DNA from: Dimorphilus gyrociliatus
Lineage: Eukaryota; Annelida; Polychaeta; Dinophilidae
NCBI GenBank assembly: GCA_904063045.1
Contig: CAJFCJ010000001.1
Location: 1,433,501 to 1,497,500 of the forward strand
Direction of reading: 5' to 3'
Length of the DNA stretch: 64,000 bases
Part shown: one piece after another, positions 46,261 to 59,016 of the stretch
Numbering within the stretch: the stretch's first letter is position 1
Layout: each line of letters begins with the position of its first letter
Made by a program: the position numbers and the translations under genes
The notes under the pieces: model-generated
Database searches by the model: none
The model's input: the letters and a program-made list of their open reading frames with translations, nothing else
What the model was told of the DNA's origin: nothing

Positions 46261-47646
46261 TTATGAGATAATGGTTTCTATAACTCCTGAATTGGTTTGG
46301 AATTTCTTCTGCTTTTTAATTGGCATTGGAAGATGAGTATTTTCATCGTTGAATATTTCGTTGAGACAATCATTCTCCAAATTTGAAAGTCTCCTTTTAT
46401 TTTCTATCATATCCTTTGAAGGAGTACTTTTGTGATCTTTGAAATCTTTATTGTTATCGACAAACATCGTTAATGGTTGTTTAGGTTCCGCTTGTTCTGT
46501 TAACTTTTTTACGTGAACGTTTCTAGTATGTACTCTAAGACTTCGAGCATCAGGAAATGACAAATCGCAGCTTGCGCAAAAATTTCGTTCGTTTTTGTGC
46601 CTTCTTAACTTGATCACTGAAGAAATATTGTAAAATTTTATCCATTGGCCAAATTAATTCTACTAGATAAAAAATAAAAATTACCTGAGCATGTATGATT
46701 CTTAACTAAAGTACTTGATCGGAATTTTCTCTTGCACTTTTTACAATTGAACGCAACTAATTTTGCCGTAACTGAATGATAAAATTTGTCATGACTTCTT
46801 TGCATTGGAGAATTTTTTTCTAATAAAGTTTGTCTCTCACACAAAGAACATTGTACTAGTTGACCTAGTCCAACTTTCAGAATACTATATTTTTTATCTT
46901 TAAAACATTCCTTCTTCATTTTTCTTAAATCTTTAAAGATTTTCTGTTTTATAGCTTTATCGTTATGTTCCAAAACGAGGTGACATTGACAAGAAAATAA
47001 CGATGTAAATAGTAGTTTGCAAGTTTTACAACAATACGTTTGATTAAATTTCGCCATGCCTGTAGGCAAATTAATCTTCAGTAAACAGCTATTCTTCTCA
47101 GTCTGGTAATCCAATGCTGCAATCAAAACAATGAATGAATTACAGAAAAATAGTAATGTGAAAAGTTAATTGAAAATTTAAAAAACTATAAAGGAAATTT
47201 ATTGAAGAGTCACAATCAGTTGGCTACAATAATCAATTTTTAATTTAAATAAATATACTAATAATATACTTACGTTCTTTAAAAGGAATAGAAATAAAAG
47301 TAGCCTTATTCTTTTTCAATTTCATTTGTTCAACAATTGACATATTTATATCGAGTTCTGTGTTTATCAAAGGATTTTCAGAACCTTTTGGTTCTGGTAT
47401 CCAATCAAAATAATTTATATTATTAATTTCTCGAGCCATGCCCATACTCGTTGAAGATAAGTTTAAAGTTTCAAAAAACTTAACAGCCTCTTCGTCACAT
47501 TCTACAGTTTGAGTTTGACTTGATCTACTGTTCTCATTCCATGAATTATAGTTCTTAATTTCAACAGAACTTTTGACACTTTTTTGATTTTTTCTTATGA
47601 AAAAATTAGTAACTGTGGCATTCTTTAGTGGCGATAGAGGATTCAT
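46261..47646 (-). CDS. C2H2-type zinc-finger protein, unassigned
   Basis: Probable nuclear DNA- or RNA-binding protein. Exons 47274-47646, 46685-47116 and 46261-46616 join in phase to 386 aa. The first exon lacks known domains. Exon 2 carries a C2H2-like finger (CKTCKLLFTSLFSCQCH plus a later His), a pair CSLC followed by HDKFYH, and FNCKKCKRKF ending HTC (C2HC). Exon 3 completes with FCASCDLSFPDARSLRVH and a further His, then a Lys-rich tail. Spacing in several fingers departs from the classical C-x2-C-x12-H-x3-H pattern. I could not assign an orthologue. The start at 47646 is the first Met of the open exon; an upstream coding or untranslated exon is possible. Confidence 0.75.
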
Positions 47647-48293
47647 TAAGACTGAAACAGGTAAAGTTCAATTGATAAATACCTTTCAAGGTAAGACGTC
47701 TAAGATCTAAACACATAAAATGAATAGTCTATGTCTAACCATCCATCACAATATCTTAAAACATATGTACTTTAAAGGCAGCAAGTTCAAATTTGCAAAA
47801 TCAATAACAAAATCTTTTTTTAAGTTGAACTTAGCCCAAATTGTTTGTACAATTGTAACAAATTATTATTGTTATATACATATCCTTTCGAAGGATTGAA
47901 TAGTTTACATCAGCCAAGGCAGCCAATTGCTTCATTTTGTTTTTGTATAGAATAGTTATATTCTATTTAAAGATATCAGAAAAGAAATCCAACAATGAAA
48001 AGTTCACTCAAATGATGTAAGATGTAACAAGTTTGAACCAGGTTTTTTTTATTTTTCGTCTAAAATTATATCATCAAAATTATCCACAAAAATTTAGTAT
48101 ATTATAAAAATCTACAGGATGTATGCAGGATATATGGTTTCAACACATCATGCCATACTAAAATCATTCCATTATATATCTATTTATTTATAGTCATATT
48201 TACAGTATATTATAGATCCTCTATCAAATAAAAGCAAAAAATTGTCATTATCAGTGTCAATAAGCGCAATGAATTCTCTATACTTACAGATTT

Positions 48294-48428
48294 TTGAGGA
48301 TACCTTGCTTTGTGTGTAACATCTCTGTGATGCCTTTTATAGATGGCAGCACTGCTGATATTATAAAACTTCAATATGGCTGCTGCACCGATGACTCATT
48401 CATTTAATTTCAAGCAAGATATCCTCAA
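48294..48428. repeat. 17-bp inverted repeat pair
   Basis: TTGAGGATACCTTGCTT at 48294-48310 and its near-perfect reverse complement AAGCAAGATATCCTCAA at 48412-48428 (16 of 17), separated by 101 nt. The arrangement could be terminal repeats of a tiny non-autonomous element. Confidence 0.6.
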
Positions 48429-49414
48429 TGATGACTCATTCAAACTAAGACATTACGTCAGTTACACTTTTCGAATTATGGCAGTTTCCTCAATATTTTT
48501 ACTTAACAGTTAAACTCAAGTACAAATTTTATTAAAAGGAATATATTTATTCCCAAAAAAATTATTTTAATAGCCTTGAAAATGGCAAACCAAACTGCGC
48601 AACTTATGGACAATCAAAACACTAGTTGCAAATGTACAATTGCACAATTTAATGATTTACATAGGTTTTATTTACTCCATTTAGTATTCTTTCATATAAT
48701 GACGTTATCCTACAACGTTTTCCTAGTGTAAAAAGCAAATATTTTTGGCAAATTTCTGGCCTTGTCTGTGCACTCACAACATTAGAACAGTATTTTTTAT
48801 GTCTATAGGTATTAGAACAGTAGCTAGCATGTCTTTATAACACTAATTATTGTTGTCCTATGCTAGATGGTTTAATGATTAATGGATATATGGGCGCAAG
48901 ATAGGTAAACAAAGCTATCAATCAACAAGCTAATAAAAGCCCCATGTACTGCGTTGTACGGTAATTGTAGGAACCTCGAGTTCGTTACGATCGAATTCGT
49001 CCTCACCAATCATTTACCAATAAACCAAAGTACTGGTCCAAATAGAACCTTTCAAGTTCGTCCCACAGGTAGTCTCAACGAACCCAATTCCGGCAAAAAT
49101 TAATCAATGAACCGCCAGTATTTCGTGTAAGAGTATGTATTGAGTATAATGAGTTTTAGTTCTAAACAAGCAAGTTTAAACAACTAGCTAACAGTTAAAA
49201 CTGAACTGACGAACTGAGGAAATGCATTTCCTTTTATACATTTACCAAAGCTTTGGTTCAATTGTTCAAAGGAACGCAAAGTTGAAATGTAACGATCTTA
49301 CAATGAACGTACAACAAAGGTATGAAAAACAGTCATATCATATGCTTGTGGTACAAGCCTTAGTTTTCAGCATTTTGTTCCGAGAATTATACTTTGTGCG
49401 AACTAAAAGCCTTC

Positions 49415-49544
49415 TAATTCCACTAAATAAAGGTCTTTCTTAGGTTTGGGTTATTAATTCCATCAAATAATGGTTTTTTCTAATATTCCACTATTCTAAT
49501 TCCCTTAAAATAAGATCTATCTAAAGTCTTTATATTATAATTCC
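49415..49544. repeat. degenerate tandem repeat, period about 41 bp
   Basis: TAATTCC recurs at 49415, 49455, 49497 and 49538 (steps of 40, 42 and 41), with partly conserved intervening sequence (AAATAA-GGT-TTTCT). Confidence 0.6.
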
Positions 49545-49761
49545 AAAGTGCACACCCCAAGTTCTTTAAATCAACCAAAAGGTGAAGATGACTCAAAATA
49601 GCTCGTATTTCCAATGTTTGTCAAGGTTCCGCTATAACCAGCCCCTTAATGACCGATGAAGATTATTGTGCACAAGCGCATAGCTAAACCCAAAATTAGA
49701 TGTAGATGATCATAATTTGTTATTAGTTTGCAGTGGACAAATATGGTTTAACATAGAGCAA

Positions 49762-49804
49762 CTGTACCTTGATGCCTTCTTTGGTAGAGTTAATCAAGGT
49801 ACAG
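49762..49804. repeat. perfect 12-bp inverted repeat (hairpin)
   Basis: CTGTACCTTGAT (49762-49773) and ATCAAGGTACAG (49793-49804) are exact reverse complements around a 19-nt loop. It lies inside one copy of the dispersed repeat. Confidence 0.7.
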
Positions 49805-52800
49805 ATGTATAAACAGGATCAGTAATCTGGTCGTAGTAGTCATTTGTGTGGTGATGTGGCGTTCATAACTTAGTGATATGTCTTGTTGGTATAGTATCTA
49901 AGACTTATTCAATACACTATATTTGGAACATACTGGTATTTCATTTATACTCTTCGGTGAACAATGGTGTAGAGGAACTCTGGAAAGTTATTATTATGGA
50001 CTTAATTGATATCTAAAGGACTTTATAAAATGTTTTTATCGTCGAGAACATCTGACACCTATCATTGCACTAAACTTCAGATACACTAAAGTTCTACGTT
50101 CAAAAATAGTATTCATGTGTAACTGAGGACAACAACACAGTACGTAAACAAGAGTACGATAAAAAACAAACAAACAACATATCATACCATCAGTTTCGAA
50201 CTAGTCACATACTTTAGTTGGAAAGTGCTGAAATGGCTGTGATATACTTTACTACTTTTTGTACTTTATTCCGAGTTGATTTCGACACCAACAATGTCTT
50301 TTACATTTAGATCATTCGTATTACTCAACTTCAGAGCCCTTGTGAAAGTAGAACAAGAACTTTTCAACATCATATCTCCTGTACACATGTACATACTTAA
50401 ACCTAGATATAGATATTCTTGAATATAGTTTGTTATTAGTTTGCAGTGGGAAATGGCAAAGGGAATAAATGCTATCGATAAAGGGAAGCTGGTGTTGAAG
50501 CTTATTTCGTTTATCTATCCACACTCCAGGTATGATAGGAGTGCAACGCTTACCAATAGTAATAAACAGCCCAATAAGCAATGACTAAATGAAATATCGT
50601 ACTACCAACAAAAGCATCAAGGGACAGTTGTATAAACAGGATAAGTTATCTTTGTACACTAATGAGCCTATTCAAGAGACTTGCACACCAATAAACACCC
50701 TAATGGTAGACGTGCGAAGTTAGCCTTTCACACATGCCATTTCCTTTCACTACTGTTGATGTTCTTGTTGTTTCTAATATAACCTTGCTAGTCTAATATA
50801 AGTTAATTTCAAAGTATATTCATATACAGCTATTTAAATATTTAATTACACGTATGTGCACAGTACTTTTAATCTATTTTGATTTGCACGATTCTACAAA
50901 GTACTCCAAGTACCCGAGAATTAGCAGCTAATACCAGATTAGTCATTACTTATATCCTGTTTGAGTTGAAAGTGATAGCAAATGCTTTATAACATATTTG
51001 AATGAACTAATAAAGTTTATCTTCGGCTAAATAATTAATGAAATAATAACCAAACCTTCACATGTCAACCATTACACAATAAGCTATACAAAATCCTCGT
51101 TTTAAGTAAACTTGATCTTTTTTTAGATATCGACTAAAAAATGAACATTTCCCCAATTTGAAACTGTTATAAATACTTATTACTAACCTTTTAATAGTGT
51201 TTGTCTTGTAAACCGAAATAGAGTAATAATCCTATGATACATTAAAGAAGAAAAGGTTCTTTTTTTAAAGAAAGACTAAAATTTTATACACTCTTATCAT
51301 ATACACAAACAATTTAAAAGAACTGAAAACAATATACTGAGTTGTGTCAAGTGCTCAAACTGAGTATATGCATATGTATTGTTTACAGAAATGACTCATA
51401 CCAAATCATCCAAACATATTTGAAAGTTATCCTATAAATAAAAAAAATTAACCTTGTGAACGTTGTTCTTTCATCTTCTTCTGTTTTTAAAAGTAAATAG
51501 ACATGTGCACAAATGATACTTTTCAAAATGATTATAGCTAGTAATTGAATATTTACCCACTCATGGTTATTTTACTTTGAAAATACGAGTATATATTCTT
51601 GTTGTATTACTAAGACTTGGTTATTGCTTAATACAATTTTTCGAAAGCAAAAAATTCTTTTATTCCAAAAAAAATATAACTACCAGTTTTCATTGGGAAC
51701 AAAATCCTCTATTGTATTGAGCTATGCATTGAAAGTGTTACTTAATTAAATTACTATATTAGTTTTCTTTAATTGGAATCATAATAACGAAAAAATTTAT
51801 ATTTTTTTTAACTGCGAAATTGAAATGTAGTGGGCCAAATTAAAAAAAAAAATGTAAACTTTACTGGATTTTGCTTATTGTAATTGTAGAAGTTTTTCAT
51901 TTATCTAACCGAAGTTAGAATTATCGAGTTTTATTCACTTGCCAATATTTCAAACTACTGTTCAATTAGAACATCAATTTCGTTCACAAATATGTTGATA
52001 ATATTCGATAGTCAAAGTATTTATGAAAACTGTCAATGGTAATTCTGGATTTCGCCAAAAAGAATATACACCGATATTATTGATGTAACTAGAGGCTAAA
52101 AAACAAGAACTGCGTAACCTTATTCAAACGGAATTCGGAAGGTGAAATGTAATAATTTCCGATTTCGTATACAGTATAATGAACATTTTAATCAAACACG
52201 ATGGCCAATTACATAAAGTTATTAAGAGTACATATAGACTCGCCAGATGTTTTTGTATAAAATGAAACCAATCTGTAATGCTCATATATAGTATTACGTA
52301 AAATGTAATAGTTATGATAAGTATCTTTTAATGTTCTTTGTTCTTTTGCAAATTCAATATTTCTTCGAGTTCGAATGGTGTAATTTTCTAATTCCTACAA
52401 AATATATTCCTTTCTGAAAGTCCATTTCGCTGAAAGTCAATTATATATTCTTCCTCGTATTATAATTGCCAAATCCTCGAAATCAATATTCGGCTACTTC
52501 ACAGTGCTCAATTAAAGTAAATACAAATATGTTGAATTATAATAGTTAAGATTATTGAAAGAGGCATCACCTTCCCAACTCTTGTAAGCTTTCTTTCTCA
52601 TTCGGTGAAAATAGGATTAAAATTTTATTTGAACTAAATAAAAGAAACGACAAAGTACAGTGACTTTATTTTTTCAAACGTAGATTAAGATTGTAACGTA
52701 ATTTCGGATTATGATTCAAAGTATAAAACAATAATAAATCTTATAGAGATCCATAAACAATTCTATTCAATCTTGTAAATAATTGCTAAACTAATGAATA

Positions 52801-54474
52801 ATTAGATGAAATATTCACAAGAAAAAGCACTTATCAAAATTGAAAGTTGTATACAATTTTGAAATGTTTACATTTTCGAATAGCCTAAAAGTGAAAAGTC
52901 GTAATTAACTAATAATTTTAACCTTGAAGGCTCCTTTCAAAGATAAAAACAATTTAAATGGAAATTGTCATAATTAGATCTTTTCTAGATGGCAATAAAA
53001 GAAATTGTGTTTTGAATTAGTTGGTTATTACTTTTTGGTTTGGAATAATGGGTTTTTTTTATGGTCGTGTTAAGATGCCTGTTTTATTTGTTTCTGCTTG
53101 TTTTTTCTCATTTAAATAGTTATAGTACCAGTTATCTTAAAGAAATATCCAATATATCTTAGCTTAAAATATGTATAGCTATTTTTAAATTTTGTGTATT
53201 TTGGTATTTTTATAACTATGCCAACCCCTCCCTAATCTGTATTTCCGGTTACAAGTCATATATACTTCATGTAAAAATATTCATAATACGAACTTTGTCA
53301 AGATATACAGATCGTTATCAGTAATATCCCATTATAATTGATCCATTTGCTCGTCAACTACGGGAATTTTCACAAGCATTTGCCCTGTTACGATTCTGTA
53401 CACAAAACAAAGCATGTAAAACTATATCATTAATCGCAAAGCTGCTAAAAACATTATGCACTTAACCGAGTACAATATTAAGCAGAAGCCTTCCAAATAA
53501 GGTTTACTTTAGTCGACAAACAATCAAACAAAAAATTCGCCTTTTTTTTGTTATACGCAATGTTATGTTATTAACAATGGATAAAAAGAAACTATTTAAT
53601 AAACTTACAAAGCAAGAAAGAGAGAGAGTGGAAATAAGTTACACAACGAGTTAAAGCCTATAGTAAAAAAAATTGTGATAAGTTATGTAAGAAATAAAGA
53701 CAGAAAGAAATAAACTCTTTATGTAATATATTCTATATTAGGCTGAATATAAGTTGATCAATTACCAATTTTTTTAATAATAATTGTAAAATATGTAATA
53801 TAGTACACTTAGCTCTTGTTTAATTGAAACCTTTTTTGGTCAATAACGCGATAATACAAATGTCTAACAAAATGGTTAAAAGTGCACAAGTCCAGTAGAA
53901 GTAAACCACCCAAAGGATATTTTACATTGTACAAGGCGTACACTGGTACGGCAAGGCTCCTCGTTCAGGTTTATTCTATTAATTTTATGCTCAAACACTC
54001 TATTATCGCTCTCTTTTTTTAAATATTATATCTCTTAAATATAGTTGAAAATTAATTAATTAATTTTATTACATTATAATTGTAATGATAAATGAAATGA
54101 CTATTTTTTTATTACTGTTTTTAGGATTTTTGGAAATATGTAAAAAAATATCAAGTGGTATTTAACAATAAGATTTGAAAGATTTTCTCAGATCTTTGCA
54201 GACAAGTGTGACACCAAGACCTATTTCAAACACAACGTTTTTCTGAAAATAATAAGGAACATTTTTGCTCCGTTAGAAGAAGAGTGATCGTTTCAAAGAT
54301 AATAAAACGATCAAGGAATTTTCTTCAGAAAAAAACCAGGTTAGCAATAGTATGTATGTTTAACGAAAGTTATGGAACATAGAATGCTCTATTCCTATAA
54401 TAACAAAAAGAGCTCTTTTTGCATATATGTTTTGGTTAAGCATTCTCTATCAACTTTTTTATTAAGCAGAAAAT

Positions 54475-57400
54475 ATGGCAATCTTAATGAAAATTTTGCT
54501 ATCCTTCACTGGGGTTCTGCTTTTTCTTTGCAATCTCAATGTGGCTGGTATAGCGCCGTACGTATATTAATCTATTTTCACTCTCATTAACTTAAAATAT
54601 TCCCGTGAAAGGGACGTATTGTTTCAGACTATTGTAAATAGTTTTTCAATTAACACAAAAAATGACAATAATATGAAATTTAATACGCAATTATATAAAA
54701 AAAAAACACTATTGCATTTTCTTTTTTTTGTACTTGTTTCCTAGGAAATATGTCATCGTTACACCAGAAAAAATTCGACCTGGTCAACCACTTGATATCT
54801 ATTTCGAAATTGAAAATGATGGAGAGAATTTCCCGACTTCGGCAGCAATTGTATTCTCACTTGAGGGAACCAACTATATGGGAAGGGAGAGAAAAGAAAC
54901 TGTAATCTTGTCCAAAAAGTTTGACATGGATATTACAAAACCTAACATTGTCTTTTTGGACATTCCATTCGATATTGACCAAAGCTTTGCCTATTCACTC
55001 AACTTAAAAGCTGATGGGGAAATTCGTTATGGTACTTCGATTGCTAAGTAAGACTAATTCCTTTTCCATAAGAAATTTATTAAATCTTCTTCTTTTCAAG
55101 ATTTAAAAACTCAACAAAAATTAATTTTGACAAGAAGAGTATGTCGATATTTATCCAAACCGATAAATCTATGTATAAACCAGGCCAGATGGGTAATACT
55201 CTTTAAACTATTTCCTGTCTTTCTTACTAATCATTTGTTCTTGAAAAGTTAATTTCAGAGTTATTTCTGTTTATCCCGATTTGAAGCCTTTTGATAAACT
55301 GCTGAATATCGAGATTTTTGTAAGTAACTTAATCATCACTCTATAAAAATCATTTATTTAATACATATTTGATTCTCAAAGGATCCGAGGAATAATAAAA
55401 TTGTACAAAAATTCAACGCTACACAAGAATTCAAAGGCGTTGTAAGTGACAATCTACAATTAAGCGATCAACCTATTGAAGGTACTTGGAAAATCACAGC
55501 TCAATATGGTGTAAGTGTAATAGTCTAAGATTTGGATCACTATGAATAAATCTTTTTTATTTAGACTGAAAAAGTCGAAAAAACCTTTATAGTTGAAGAA
55601 TACGTTTTACCCAAATTCGAAGTGAAAATTAAATCGCCAAGTTACATTGTTTATGATGATAAAAAAAATAAGTTGGCACCAATTACGGAAGATATTCATT
55701 TTACAACTGAAGTTTTGTATGTATATCTGTTTTGGAAAAATATTTTTGCTATCTTATCGTTAATCTTAGGTATACTCATGGTAAACCTGTGGAAGGTTCG
55801 GTCGTCGTTGATATTACGATGTACAAATACTGTTCATACAGATGTCCCAAATACAAAACAATCCAGAAATCTGGCCAAGTGAGTTTTAATTTGAAAGAAA
55901 TACAAAAAAAATGATTAGATTTTTATCACTCGTTTCCTGTTTTAGTTAAACAAACTAACTGGTCGTGCTGATTTTACCTTGTCATCTGAGGATATTTTAT
56001 CCATGACGTCAACAAGAGAAAGATGGAGATGGGAGAAACTAGAAATTCAATTCAATGCGAGAGCCACAGAGACTGTTAGTGGTATTACGTTAAATGGTAC
56101 TGGAAAAACTACCGTACGTTTGGAATCTTTTACAACAGAGTTTTTGAGTTCAACGCCTGAAAACTATAAACTCGGCTTGCTCTACACTGGCTTTGTGAGT
56201 TGTTGATTACTTTTAGTAAGCCTGATCATTTAGTTTTGTTATATTTTAGTGGAAAGTTACCCAAATCGATGGTTCCCCAATTACTGAAGAGCAGTTGAAA
56301 AATGAGAAAGGAGATGATGAAGTTTTATCTGTTGAAATTGGATACATCGTAAGAATAGAATTCGTAATTAGAATCATATAATAATTTTTAAAAATTCTTA
56401 GTGGCAGTATAATAAAACCATCAATGGTCGTATCGTTACTCAAAGGTAAATAAATATATGAAGGAAATACGATAATAATGATTGTTTTTAATTCAATATG
56501 TAAAAACAGTGGAACTGAAGAAAAAAGAGTAAAAACTTTCCCAATTCCTAAATCTGGTCTTGTATTTGTTACTTTTACCCCACCCAAAAGTAATATAATC
56601 AGAGATATGTGGTTTGATACGATAAAACTTATGGTAAGTCAAATTAAAACATGTCACTATGATAAATATTCTTTGATAATGATGTTTGCTTTCAAAGGCC
56701 ACATTTAAAACTAAACGAACCTACAAAAGTCTTAGCCAATTTGTTACTAAGAAAACTAAAGTTGGATTGCAAATGACTGTGCAGAACGATGGAGGAATAA
56801 ATGTAAGTGTATTAAATGAATATACCAAACTTTTCAATAACACAAACGCAATACTTTTACACAGCCTGATGAAGAATTGAAAGTACTTATGACTACTACA
56901 GTTGCTATTCCTAGTTTTACATATATCGTTAGTATAATTTTATAATAGAGATTTTGTTAATAAGATTTTTTATCGTGTTTGTTCCCAGCTCATATCTCGC
57001 GGTCGTCTTATTTTCAACGGTGAAGTATCTATGGATGGACTATTAGAAAGAGAATTTTCGATTTTCATTTCGAAGGATATATCGCGAAAAATTGCTCCTT
57101 CGGCTAGATTATTAAGCTTTTATAAGTCAGTGGAGAACGAAATGGTTGCTGATAGTATTGAATTCAACGTTAATGGCTTATTCTCTAATGACGTCAAAAT
57201 ATCCTTCAATAAAGATCAAGTTTCTCCCGGTGAGAACATAGACCTCAATATTCAAGCATCGCCTCATTCATTTTTGGGATTATTGGCTGTCGATACGTCT
57301 GTTCTATTGTTAGGTGGTGGAAATGATTTGGAAAGTAAAGATGTTATGACGGAGGTTAAGAAGTATGACTCAAGCAGTCATAATTACTTTCCATATGAAC

Positions 57401-58982
57401 GTAGGTTTAGAAGGAAGAGATCAATCATGCCGTGGCCAATGAGATGGGGAGCCCAAGATACAAGTGCAGTGCTAACTAATGCTGGAGTTCGTATGATGAC
57501 TGATGCTCTTATCTACAAGAAAATTATTTATCGTGAGTTTTTCTAATTTATTCCTTTATAGTCCATCTTAAGTGAAACTATAAGACAACTGAAGCTTAAC
57601 GATTTCCAATGTTACCAAAATTGCTCTTTCGACATTTTGCGCTTCCAAAGAGTATGAATGAAAGATTAAACATAAGTTATTTAGGTTATCCAGAATACTT
57701 TCCTGGAATGCCCGGCGTTCCTGGAATGGCTGGATCTGGCCCACGTGGGCAAGAAGGACAGCCTGGCCCTCCTACTGATAACGATGGGGTGAAAAGAACT
57801 CCTGAAACTGATGTTGATACAGGCTCAGTCTCTGTGAGAAAACTTTTCCCCGAGACCTGGTTGTACTTCAATAAGGCTGTAGGGTAAACTGTCTTTTTTA
57901 AATATACTTTGCTTTCTTCTCCATTTCTACTGCCATTTCTAGTTACTTCAGCAGTCTGTCTTTTTTTAACACCTCCAATTCTTTATGAAAAAGCAAATTT
58001 TCCGAAACTTCATTCTTTCCTATTCTAAGGTGCGATTTTTTTTGACTAAATCTCACCTTTATCTGAAATATTTAAGGGATATGTTAGCTTGATGAATCCA
58101 ATTGAATGTATTCCTGTGTGTTCTGACTTATGGATCATCATTCTACTAATTTTGATACATGGTTGTCTAAAGTCCCACAAAAATAAAGAAGCTATTTAAA
58201 TTTCCATGTAGATCCCTATCCCGAAGCGATTGATGATATAGCATTTGACTTCGGATCTACTAATAGACATGAAAAATTTCCCGCGAGTACTCCCTCTGAT
58301 AATCCTGTGAGAAAAAATTTCCCAGAAACATGGATGTACTCAAATTTAATGATGGGGTATAGAAAGTATTCTTCGACACTAGTTAGTTTCCTGTAGATAG
58401 TAGTTTATTTGCAATTCCCTAAGGTTGATAATTTTTGCCAGACAATTCATTGTCACTTGTAAATAACAAGCCATTCAAAACACTGATTTTAATGAAGTAG
58501 AAAAACAATTCAACAGATTTTTTCATGATAATCTTTCAGAACTTCAAATAATAATGGCGCAAGAAAGTAGACATTTTAATATTGTAGCCCCAAATTCAAA
58601 CAAGGCACATGATAAAAGTCCCAAAAGACGTATATTTCCAGAAACCTGGCTTTGGGAAAGCTATATTTTACGGTAAAGCTTTTAGGATAGAAATCAAAAT
58701 GATGACATTTTAAAACTAATATGATAAGATAGATAAGTTATTATATATTAGCTTCTTGGCTAATTTACCACTTCTAAACATTATTTTGAAAGAGTTAAAC
58801 TGTTCTTGAAGTAATTTTAGTTAAAATAATGGTCTAACGATATACAGGTGGAAAAATGCAGGCAATGAAATTTTCAAAAAATATTATGAAAAAACAGTCG
58901 CAAACTTTTCTCAGTAAAAAAATTGATAGAACTCATTTTCCTGAAATTTGGTTTTGGATAAACAAACTTATTGGGTAAAATA

Positions 58983-59016
<34 letters not shown>

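Larger units (their letters stand above)
47647..54474. other. gene-poor region with decayed repeats
   Basis: Nearly 7 kb without a recognisable coding exon on either strand, against about one gene per 2-4 kb elsewhere. The longest frames (49222-49443 and 50321-50581) have no domain, signal or splice context. It contains an inverted repeat and paired AP-1-like sites (48294-48442), a period-41 tandem repeat (49415-49544), a perfect 12-bp hairpin (49762-49804), and two copies of a dispersed repeat (49716-49820 and 50429-50651). It may hold regulatory DNA, old transposon fragments or unannotated non-coding RNA. Confidence 0.6.

Noticed and set aside
49222-49443. 73-codon plus-strand frame in the gene-poor region
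   Set aside because: No domain, signal peptide or splice partner, and it runs into the period-41 repeat.
50321-50581. 86-codon minus-strand frame
   Set aside because: Falls within a dispersed-repeat copy; composition resembles non-coding DNA.
57686-57871. Minus-strand 61-codon frame opposite bait exon 1
   Set aside because: Antisense of Gly/Pro-rich codons gives another Gly/Pro/Ser-rich frame; no splice context.
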